Positions 31,489 through 39,915 of a stretch of DNA of 62,237 nucleotides are shown here, piece by piece; the first letter of the stretch is position 1; every line of letters begins with the position of its first letter. The notes under the pieces were generated by a model, which worked only from the letters and a program-made list of their open reading frames with translations, ran no database searches and had not been told where the DNA came from. A program made the translations under genes and the position numbers. The stretch is from Rhypophila decipiens (taxonomy: Eukaryota > Ascomycota > Sordariomycetes > Sordariales > Naviculisporaceae): positions 1-62,237 of the forward strand of contig MU858254.1 of NCBI GenBank assembly GCA_033297075.1, in the 5' to 3' direction.

Positions 31489-33178
31489 ATGGCGGCAACG
31501 GTAGCCCACGCCGTGGCTCCGGCCCTTTCTCCGCCGATAACGACAGCGTTCATACCGGCCATCCGAGTGAACCGTCGCTTTTATAATGGGACCATCACAT
31601 CAGCCGTAGGCCCCGATTGCAAGGTAAGCACAAGCCAGACTCTAAGTAACGGCGCATCGTTATGGATCCCAATGTTGACTTTACTACTTCATCAACAGAA
31701 TTTCAGCGCATTCCAAACGTGTAGTTCCGATGGCGAGTATGGCAGTTGCATGGGCACTGGAGCGACGTCGTCCTGCAACTGCAACCATGGGCTCGACTAT
31801 CTGAACTGTGTGTCTACAGCGGTTGCGACATCGAGTTGTTCGGCGGCTCTGGGACTTGGGGGTAAGCAGACTTTCTCAAGAAGGTGATACTCCAACGCTG
31901 ACATGGACGCACATAGACTGGGAGGACTACAAACGAGACTGGCTACAAGTATCATGTAATAAGCCGCCCCAAAGCGTCATGATCTCCATCAGTCAACCGT
32001 GAGTTGTCATCCGACATGATGTCCAGCAAGCTTCGACTGTATACTGACGGATGCATATCACAGATCCTATGTCGATATATCGTACACGTGAGAAGATTCA
32101 GCATCACTCGTGACAACCCTCCATGCACTAACATGCTCTCCTACAGACCCGTAGTCACAGTTATCCCTTCGACCCCGATAACAACACAGCCCAATCGCAT
32201 CGCCAAGCCGTCCTACAGCGGAACCGGTCAACTTCTAGCCGGACCTTGCACCCAGACGCAATACACCCTGATCGACGCCGGCGAAATGGTATACCAAGCT
32301 GCCTTGGTCGGCTGTGATGCCGACAGACCGGAGTGCTGCCCGTTCGAGGTGGCCACGACCTCAGGAAACCGAGTCGCAGGTGTAGGAGGCGGATTCCCAA
32401 CACCGGCCGCAAATGCCCTATCAGCTCTTACCGCTTGCCCAGACGATTACTACCCTATCTCAGGGCAGTGCTGTCCCAAGTACGCCCCCCTTCCCTCGCT
32501 CACCTTTCGGGCCAGCCAGCTAACATACATCCCTCTCCAACCAGTGGCTACTTCAAATTCACAACCCAAATAGCCTACCAAACACCCTGCTTCAGCTCGT
32601 TCAAAGCAGAATTGACACCTCCACCCGTAACAGTCGGCCTACCCAACAACCCAACCGACATGTCCAAGCCCACCTCAGCCATCAACAACCTCGTTTGGGC
32701 AATGGGCTATAACATGACCCAACCCAGCTCTGGTCTTTCCCAAGCCGCAACCATAGGCATCGGCGTCGGCGCGTCCGTGTTCGGCATCGCAGTGATTGGC
32801 CTGCTTGCCATGGTATTCATCCGCATTCGGCGGAGCAAGAAAGCTGCGTTGGAGGAACAGCGGATTCATTCGGCGGCAGCATCGGAGCAACAGCATCAGC
32901 AGGACACCTTTTATAAGGGGGTATATGCCCCGCCCGTGCAGCAGAGTTTTTCACCGCCTGCTAGTCCACCTGCACATGGTCATGGTTTTGGTTTGGGACC
33001 GCAGATGCAACAGCAACAGGCGTGGCAACATCAACCTCAGGTTTCTGAGGTGCAGCAGCAGCAGCAGCAGTATCATGCGGCAGGTTGGAATCAGGGGTAT
33101 GGCGATGATGGACAGTACAAGACGCACGAGTATGGATATCAACAGCCGGGCGTTTACGACCAGGGGTATCGGCGTTAA
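31489..33178 (+). CDS. Cys-rich single-pass surface protein with Gln-rich tail
   Basis: Six exons (31489-31623, 31699-31861, 31917-31998, 32064-32087, 32147-32479, 32545-33178) give 456 residues. Exon 4 is a 24-base microexon bounded by CACAG and GTGAGA; leaving it out keeps frame. The ectodomain has about sixteen cysteines and several Thr/Pro stretches, and it lacks a clear cleavable signal peptide at this ATG. One membrane helix (IGIGVGASVFGIAVIGLLAMVF) is followed by basic residues and a cytoplasmic tail with QQQQAWQHQ and a CAG-encoded run of six to seven glutamines. The layout resembles Mid2/WSC-type wall sensors and other filamentous-fungal surface proteins. No named domain is certain. 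The tail composition is prion-like. Confidence 0.72.
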
Positions 33179-34038
33179 TCTTTTGACCTTTATGTAGATA
33201 TACTATTGTAATTAGCAGAACTTGGAGATTGGTACTTACTATTTGCACTTGCAGCCTTCTCCTCATTCTTTGCCCGGTTACTGGTAGACCATTGAGCCAT
33301 CCCCAAGGTCCACCATTCTATCGGAAACTGATTCAAGTATTCCGGTTGATAAGGCCGTGGCCCTGGTTGTCCAAAATCGCGCAAGCAGGAGCAATACGTC
33401 GAGGAACAGTCTAGTGCTGACAGAAAACGACACCACCGCTCTTCCCCGACGGAGATTTTGCTGCAGGTCATCGCCCCCGGATTGGGCCCCAGGTTTTCAA
33501 AAGCTCGGGACAGGCGGGCCGTTGTGCGTGGTCCCCAGATCTGGGTTCTCCACATGATACCTGAGCAAGAAGATCACCCTTCAAGTCTTGGTACTCTACC
33601 TGGCGATACTGGCAGCGCCGGATGCTCGGGTACCTCGTTTACTCTTGGCTCTAACAACGCCGACAAACATTCGATGACTCTCTCATGCAATACATGCCTT
33701 GTCCATCAACGCGTGAGAACATCGGGCTCAATCCTGGCGGAATATCGCTCCGATTATTCCAAGAGACTGTCACGGACTCACGGTGTTGCCATGGAGCCCA
33801 TTGACCGTTGCCAAAACGGGGTTTGCATGCGTGGGGAGCATACATTCGAGATGAGAAGGTGATGATGGAAGACGATTATAAACCCCAAGCTCTTGCCCCT
33901 CGAGAGCCTGACCTTTCTCACCTCATCCTCATCCTCATCCTCATCCTCATCAGCCCGCCCATCGACCTCTCCAAGCACCAAAACCCAACCCACCAAGCTG
34001 CTATCTTTCCAAGGCCCCAAGCCCATGCAACCTCCAAA
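33179..34038. other. Intergenic, with CCTCAT tandem repeat near the right end
   Basis: No gene was supported. The last 120 bases are pyrimidine-rich 5' UTR of the small secreted protein, including the CCTCAT repeat listed separately. Confidence 0.4.
33921..33950. repeat. Tandem hexamer CCTCAT, five copies
   Basis: Five perfect head-to-tail copies lie about 90 bases before the ATG of the small cysteine-rich gene, probably in its 5' UTR or core promoter. CT-rich tracts are common near fungal transcription starts; the exact hexamer periodicity is less so. Confidence 0.85.
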
Positions 34039-34257
34039 ATGAAGTTCACCGCCATCGCAACCCTCCTCTTCACCGTCGCGGCAATGGCCAACCCCGTTCC
34101 CGCTCCCGAAGCGGACAGCGGCGCTCTTTTGGCCAGTGGTGAACTCGACGCCCGTGCCTCGTGCGGCGCCGGCTGCTCCTGCCTCAAGGGCAACTGCCAG
34201 TGCGCCGTCTGCAACCAGATGACCTGCGTCTATGTCCCCAACGGCAGGAAGTGCTAG
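34039..34257 (+). CDS. Small secreted eight-cysteine protein
   Basis: This intronless gene of 72 residues starts at ATG 34039. A clear signal peptide (MKFTAIATLLFTVAAMANP) is followed by an acidic propeptide-like stretch ending in GELDARA. The mature part of about 32 residues carries eight cysteines with spacing C-x3-C-x-C-x4-C-x-C-x2-C-x4-C-x8-C. Such proteins are secreted as candidate effectors, antimicrobial peptides or surface-active peptides. The dense CxC spacing could also bind metal. It does not fit the hydrophobin pattern, which has a CC doublet. I do not recognise the family. A strong start context and the UTR-like CT repeat support expression. Confidence 0.72.
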   Translation: MKFTAIATLLFTVAAMANPVPAPEADSGALLASGELDARASCGAGCSCLKGNCQCAVCNQMTCVYVPNGRKC

Positions 34258-34703
34258 ACGGGCACACCTGAAAAGGGACCAAGTGTAAGGAGCAGATCTG
34301 GAGGTGAGTTTTATGGTGATGGGTTGTCTAGCATACAAAGGAAGTCGAACTGCTAACGCTTTGCTCGTGGTAAGTAGCACTCAGGCTGTCTCCCGCAGGC
34401 GGTCGTTTGTTTTGTTTGTGCTTTGGGGATGACTGCCATAGGGAATGAGGGAATCAACTCGGACTATGAGAGTGGACGACTTGTAAATACGAAATACGTT
34501 GGTAGCGCTCTGGAACTTGGTCTTTCCATTGATCTGAGTTTATGAAACTTGAGCATTTGTCATCCCCCTGAAATACATAAAGCAAAGAAATACACATATC
34601 CCATCTGTACCAATACTGATATACCAGCGTGACACTCTGCCATGTAATGTTCATGCGTAATCGCTATAGAAAGGTCTTGCGGTCACTCTGTTGCTGAGTT
34701 GGC
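34258..34703. other. Intergenic between the secreted peptide and the 73-residue gene
   Basis: The 3' ends of the two converging genes. No other feature was recognised. Confidence 0.4.
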
Positions 34704-35016
34704 TTACTCTTGTAGCTTTTCCTTCATCTTCGAGACGTATTCTTCAACACTGGTGGTAATACCAACGCCAATTCTCTCCGTCACAGTGGGTTCTTGCTTC
34801 CAATAGTTGAAGAGTGGAATAGATGTCTTGGGGCAACCTTTGCGCTCTTTATCGCGGTGACTAGTCATGAATCATGGGTCAATATCTTGTCTTTCCGGCA
34901 AAATATCTGAGAAGAAACCGTCCAATCTTAACCTAAGAGACATATAGCTACCTGGCTTTGTGCCTCTTGTTCAACAAGGGCAGGTCCTGCTGTGGAGCAT
35001 CATCGAGAGGAGCCAT
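34704..35016 (-). CDS. Small two-exon gene, 73 residues, unknown
   Basis: Exon 1 is 35016-34952 (begins MAPLDDAPQQDLPLLNKRH) and exon 2 is 34860-34704 (ends in TTSVEEYVSKMKEKLQE then TAA). The 91-base intron 34861-34951 has GTAGCT and GACTAG ends and joins the exons in phase. Each exon is short, but codon choice and composition are protein-like throughout, and the second exon carries a likely amphipathic C-terminal helix. There is no signal peptide or membrane segment. The protein is highly charged, with one cysteine. I know no family for it; orthologue conservation would decide whether it is real. Confidence 0.45.
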
Positions 35017-35668
35017 GGGCTGAAATCTGGGCGGTCTTTGTCGTTGAATTCTTATATGCAACCCGTGGTGTTTTTTCCTGACAGTTTGTTTTGATCATAC
35101 CGATAAGAGAAGCTTGAAGTGTCATGCTGTGTCAAGTATTGAGGACATGCCTTCTTTTATCACTATTTGTAGTCGCCTTCACTCTTTTGCCAGCTCACAT
35201 TCTTCTCACGGGAAAAGAGCACCGCTTCTATTGTTCTATCTTGTGGGCACAACTGCGCCTTTCTCGTTCCTGGTGACATCCTCAACAGCATATGCATGTA
35301 TTTACAGTATACTGAATACGGTATATCTGAGATACCTCCATCTACAACCAATCAGGAAGCCATGACAGACCTGAACATGCGGCTCTTTCTGTTTGCCTGA
35401 CGTAATGGTGAACAACCAATCATTGTGCCACAGATTCGGCGCAGCCAAGCACGGCACAAATGTGCTCAACTCATGTTCAGCTTGTGCCGAGACTCTCAGC
35501 AGTCCGAACTGGATCTCCTCCTTAACAGTAGCTTCATCCACGGTGCTCTTCGGTGCTTCGTGAAAACAACCACTTATCTTTAGACCGACCTAATATTTCT
35601 ATCTTTTGCCCCAGTCTTCTTATATCACTCAGCAGAAACAGCACTTCTTTTCTATCATCAAGGAGACG
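35017..35668. other. Intergenic, nothing certain
   Basis: A minus-strand frame at 35302-35541 looks partly protein-like but has no ATG and no convincing splice link. The rest should be the promoter of the following gene. Confidence 0.35.
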
Positions 35669-37897
35669 ATGTGTTACTTTGAACAGAGTCGCTGGGCATG
35701 TGGATACTGGCGATGGGGAAACTTTCGACAACAATGCAACAAGGAGTACCGCACAGGCGAGACGTGTGGGCTGAAACTGGTCTATCAGACCACTTTTTTC
35801 GAGGGACCTTGCAAGATATGCGATAAGAACAAACAAATTTCTCGACGTGTTGCGAAGATGTACGACAATATCTACCGGTGGCAGCGTGAGGCCCATATCA
35901 GTACTACAACTATAGCCACCGAAGAAGCTAGGATATATGACCTAAACTACCAGATCTGCAACCTCGAGGCGTCTCATCGTGAAAGAGAACGAAGCCTGGA
36001 AGGGAGAGTGGATCCTGAAGATGCAGGGGGCGTGGGCTTTGAGTCCATCCCAAGTGCCGGTGACACTGCGATACTCAAAGCGACCGAGCCGCAAGGACTG
36101 CATTACATGCTCTCAAGCATGAAACTTGGCCCGTCAAGAAGATTGAGCCCGCCTGTTCAGGACACGCCCTCGGTGACTCACAAATTAGCCCAACGCTGTC
36201 CAAGCCCACCAATTGCTTCCAGATCCGATGCTTCACTCATAGTTATCAACGGCGCCGGTCTGCGAGACCTGAAGCCGGAATGTATCGACTGTCTTCCTGG
36301 ATCCGAGAACTCCACGCTGTCGGAGGAAACCAGCAATGACTCACTGTCGGATATCACGGACGAAGATTCCGTTCTGGCCGACAACCACCTCTTTATGCAG
36401 TACAGACCTACGGTCCTGTTTCTTGCCTTGCGGGGCTTGCGATCACACGCTTTCCGTGGCAACTCTGTCGACGAGGGGCTTCTGGTCGATCAAGCGAGTG
36501 TTGATCACAACGAACTCCACAGCCCCAATGACCTACCCAGCAAGAACTGGACCCAGTGGGCCGGGAAATGTCATTCCGAGGGCCTCTCCTTCGGAATGGA
36601 CCTCGGTGCTGCAATCCAAAAATTTGGTGGAGCTGAGCCAAGTACGAGGGGGTCAGGTACAAGGAGCGGCGGTAAAGGAACTTGCGCCCCGGAAGGAAAC
36701 ACCAATTCAAAGGGCAACAAACGTCCTTATTCAGGCAACGACAACGCGGACAACAAACCAGGGAAGGGGAAAGATAGAGCCGACCCTTCTCCTGGGTCCA
36801 AAAGAATCAAGGTCGAACCAAACAACAATTCTCTAAAGCAACTAGCATGCATATTCTACAAACACGACAAGCTCCGGCATCTGAACTGCCTGAAGTTCTC
36901 CCTGAAGCGGGTCAAGGACGTGAAACAGCACATCTGGCGCAAACATCGACAGCCTCAGCTCTACTGTCCTACATGCTATCTGGTCTTTGATCCAGTCGAG
37001 GAACGTCCAGAACACGACTCCCATGTCCAGACGCGGTCCTGCTCGGCCCAGCCAAGACCAGCATGGGATGGCGTGACGGAGAGGCAGCGCTCGTTTCTCA
37101 GCCAGCGAGAGACGGCCGGCCCTGGGGACGTTGAGGCACAGTGGTTCTCGGTCTGGGATAAAATCTTTCCGGAGAAGCCAAGGCCGCGAAGTCCCTATGT
37201 CGAAAGCGGATTCACAGAGTATGTCGAGATGGTGCGTGATTACTGGACCCGTTCCGGTCCAGAGATTATATCCGATGTGTTGTCCAGTAGGGACTTGCTA
37301 AACTGGGGGGTGCCCAACGAGGAGAGGGATTTGGCAACCTTCCATGAACAGTTGCTGCCGGAGCTCATTGATGTGGTGGTTAATGCGTTGCTTGATCGAA
37401 GTGGAGGAGGAACCACTGCCCCATCTGCAAGCAATAGCGACGACCATGCGACTGCAAGCAGAGAAGGAAGACCAGCAGCCCCGGTTCCAGCATCATTCTC
37501 TCCACAAGGATCTGGAGTGGCACACGACCCGAGTCCCGAGCGCAGTGGAAGGGATGGCGCATCTTCTAGCACCGGCGAACCATGGTATATGATCGAGACT
37601 ATTCCCGGTGGACCGAGGGTGGAGTATACTGCCGATTTCCTCACCAACCAACCATTCTTACCAATGGCTGAAGATACCTCTCACAACAACTTCGATCCAC
37701 TGAATGCTGACCTACCTGTCTGGGATGACAGCGACGTTGCACATGAGGCGCGGGAGCTGGTGGAAGCAACTCGGCTTCGTGAAATTGTCAACGAGGTCGA
37801 GGAACAACCAGGTTATAATTATTCGTTTGATGCAGATGTTGATGCAGATGTTGATGACTGGGATGCTGGGCCGGGATTTCGAGTTCCAGAAACATAA
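35669..37897 (+). CDS. Large Cys/zinc-finger-like protein, unknown function
   Basis: This intronless gene of 742 residues starts from ATG 35669. The first 70 residues (MCYFEQSRWACGYWRWGNF, then HCNKEYRTGETCG in the family, QCNKEYRTGETCG here, and CKICDK) form a cysteine module found at the N-terminus of many uncharacterised filamentous-fungal proteins. A helical region follows. After a long disordered, charged middle comes a C2H2-like region near residues 390-450 (ACIFYKHDK, RVKDVKQHIWRKH, YCPTCYLVF, ERPEHDSH). This matches the fungal zinc-finger variant with KDVKQHIxRKH. The C-terminus is acidic, ending in a short DADVDADVDD repeat. A nuclear regulatory or nucleic-acid-binding role is plausible for the finger but is not shown. 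Finding both modules in one chain is of note. Confidence 0.75.
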   Translation: MCYFEQSRWACGYWRWGNFRQQCNKEYRTGETCGLKLVYQTTFFEGPCKICDKNKQISRRVAKMYDNIYRWQREAHISTTTIATEEARIYDLNYQICNLEASHRERERSLEGRVDPEDAGGVGFESIPSAGDTAILKATEPQGLHYMLSSMKLGPSRRLSPPVQDTPSVTHKLAQRCPSPPIASRSDASLIVINGAGLRDLKPECIDCLPGSENSTLSEETSNDSLSDITDEDSVLADNHLFMQYRPTVLFLALRGLRSHAFRGNSVDEGLLVDQASVDHNELHSPNDLPSKNWTQWAGKCHSEGLSFGMDLGAAIQKFGGAEPSTRGSGTRSGGKGTCAPEGNTNSKGNKRPYSGNDNADNKPGKGKDRADPSPGSKRIKVEPNNNSLKQLACIFYKHDKLRHLNCLKFSLKRVKDVKQHIWRKHRQPQLYCPTCYLVFDPVEERPEHDSHVQTRSCSAQPRPAWDGVTERQRSFLSQRETAGPGDVEAQWFSVWDKIFPEKPRPRSPYVESGFTEYVEMVRDYWTRSGPEIISDVLSSRDLLNWGVPNEERDLATFHEQLLPELIDVVVNALLDRSGGGTTAPSASNSDDHATASREGRPAAPVPASFSPQGSGVAHDPSPERSGRDGASSSTGEPWYMIETIPGGPRVEYTADFLTNQPFLPMAEDTSHNNFDPLNADLPVWDDSDVAHEARELVEATRLREIVNEVEEQPGYNYSFDADVDADVDDWDAGPGFRVPET

Positions 37898-37916
37898 AAA
37901 GTAAAAAAGAAGTGAT

Positions 37917-38004
37917 CCCCTCGACCGGAATCGAGCCGGTGACCTTTCGGTTTATGATTGAGACAATTACAGCCGAACGTGATAGCCAACTACACCACAA
38001 GGGG
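37917..38004 (-). tRNA. tRNA with GUA anticodon (Tyr) if canonical intron; Val-like body
   Basis: Read on the minus strand, a full cloverleaf forms. The acceptor is CCCCTTG with CGAGGGG, with an A discriminator. The D arm is GTGTAGTTGGCTATCAC. The anticodon stem is TTCGG with CCGAA and the T arm is ACCGG-CTCGATT-CCGGT. The anticodon loop is CTGTAA followed by an extra 15-16 bases, which is the place and size of a eukaryotic tRNA intron, so position 34-36 is GTA. C1-G72 also fits eukaryotic tRNA-Tyr. The D arm and variable loop, however, look like fungal tRNA-Val, and T54 is replaced by C. A T6 run follows for Pol III termination. It lies 20 bases beyond the stop of the convergent zinc-finger-like gene. 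Confidence 0.7.
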
Positions 38005-38252
38005 TTATTATTACTGCTTGGTGGATTTTGAGAGTCCAAAGTTGACTTTTTGTGGCTGTTACAGGCGGGTACGTGTCCACTTGATCCACTCTCGATAGGT
38101 AAAGGGGTAAACGAATCTTCAGCATTTAAAGCAACCACCTTTGCGTTACATGTAAACACTACAGATCTAATTGCACCGTGACCGATCATAATAGTATATA
38201 TGAGTCCTCCGCCAGACCTTCAATAAACGAAGTATAGGCGTGAAGAAACTAT

Positions 38253-38930
38253 TTACTTCTTCATACGCTCAAGATTTCCCCCCGGCGTAACCCTGATACG
38301 CCAGACGGTCAGGTCCATCAGCAGGCCCAGGTACATGAAGTACTCTGGGAGATTCTGGTCCTTGTTGGTGACCATGGCGTCCCATCCGTACGACTTTTTT
38401 GGATCATCGTCGTCCTTGAGTGATGAGTCTTCCTAGACCCCAAGTGTGGAACATCTAAAGGGAGGTTAAGATGTGGGTTAGCCAGTGAAACCATTCTTCG
38501 TTCATTCTTTTAGTTAGCAGGGAAAAAAAGAAAGAAATCACTGCATTGTCAATTCTATTCATACCTCGTGATGAATCAACCCAGGCAGGCCGACGAGTAC
38601 TTCGATCTGGCCTATGCCGTTGGATAGATCCTTGGAGTTCATGGCCTTGGCGAGGGCCTCCTCGGTGATTCTGTGGACGTTGTAGCCGCTGACACTGTCC
38701 TTGCGGAGCTTGGAAGGATTGAGGGTGATGGTTCCCGCATACCTTTTGCGTTCAGCAATGGGTACTTTCGATCCAGCATCGATAAACGCGGGATCATTGA
38801 TCAGCGTGATGGCCGCGGCGTGGGTTGCCGCGATATCGATCTCCTCGGGAGCCTTGTCCTTGTCCTGGTCCAAGGCGTCGCGGAATTGTCTCAGAGTCGT
38901 CCCGTCGTACCATCGATCTTGGGACGACTG
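38253..38930 (-). pseudogene. 5'-truncated gene, unknown family
   Basis: The minus strand reads as good coding sequence from about 38930 (WYDGTTLRQFRDALDQDKDK) to 38565. A 132-base intron follows (38433-38564, branch GGCTAAC), then a second exon 38432-38253 (EDSSLKDDDDPKKSYGWDAM to NLERMKK and TAA). Both exons have fungal codon bias and join in phase. No ATG precedes the coding part: upstream of about 38930 the frame continues only through sequence that is coding on the other strand. I infer loss of the 5' end. The hydrophilic protein fragment of about 180 residues has no motif I recognise. Confidence 0.5.
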
Positions 38931-39625
38931 GAATTTCCACCTGACCTGGAAGCCCAAGCAAGATGGCCAGTGCTTCGGAGTGGACGAGAACAACCTGTGC
39001 AAATACGCTCTTTACAAGCTGAGGACTAGCCAGTGCGGAATCAACCACGGCTCCCCACTGCAGTTGATAGACTCTACTCGGAAGCCAAGCTCGACATTGG
39101 CTGCGGCGAGATAGGGTGGCAGGCTAGAGAGAACATGCCCGCGCCGCCCAAGATTGGGGATCAGGAATGTTACCAGCCGTACAAGCACAAGGATGTCAAG
39201 AAAAAGGACCAATGGAACTTTGTGCTCGACATCTGCCGCAGTAAACTTGACGGTCAGCCAGTTGACAAGAACTACGGGGGCGTTCGGTGTTCCAATCCGC
39301 CCGGTCTGTGGGGGTCCTTTATGCACGTCGAGGTCAGCTGGGTAGACGGGTGCGAGGACTATGAGAACCAGAAGCTCGACTTCCCGGCTAACCCGGATCC
39401 GTATGCTTGCCCCAATATTCCGCATGACAACTATCTCCAATGTAGGTTTACTTTACTTTTTTCCCCAGAAAGAGAGCAGTCGGGAATTCCGAGAACCCAG
39501 CTAATCAATATTTTCGTGACAAATAGGTGACAACGGAGGAGGCGGCGGATGGAAGCAGATCGGATGCCTCAAGTACGAGTTCCATGCCGGGGCACACGTG
39601 AAGGAGAATCAAGACTTGCAGTAGT
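38925..39625 (+). pseudogene. 5'-truncated, frameshifted gene for a Cys-rich protein
   Basis: Coding-type sequence on the plus strand begins abruptly near 38925 (SWDDWNFHLTWKPKQDGQCF, then LCKYALYKLRTSQCGINH). It changes frame near 39050 to reach SEAKLDIGCGEIGWQ. It then runs to an intron 39440-39526 (GTAGGT...AAATAG) and a last exon ending GWKQIGCLKYEFHAGAHVKE and TAG at 39623-39625. Regular cysteines and aromatic residues suggest a secreted module resembling the C-terminal part of fungal killer-toxin-like chitinases. That similarity is recalled, not tested. No start codon or signal peptide is present, so it appears to be a 3' remnant. It is head to head with the truncated gene on the minus strand. 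Confidence 0.5.
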
Positions 39626-39915
39626 AATCAGACAGAGGAGAAAGGGGAGGAGGCCACGCTATAGGTACTTTACGATACAATGATATCGCTTTCTATAGCT
39701 TAAGAGTAAAGCGCGTATTACGTTCTGTGGCAAATTCGACGATATGTAGCGGTAAGCAAAACAATACGAGGACTAGTACTAGTAGTTTAATCATTTCTAT
39801 ATCTCATAGGTATCTTTGGGCTAGAACTTCAAATTAGAATGATCGCTGTTAATTAGACTCAAATTAAGGACTTTATCGCACATGCGTGTATTGTTACAAC
39901 ATAACTGTCTCCATT

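Noticed and set aside
35302..35541. 79-codon minus-strand frame before the zinc-finger-like gene
   Set aside because: Locally protein-like but starts at GTG, lacks an ATG, and the only donor is a weak GTCTGT.
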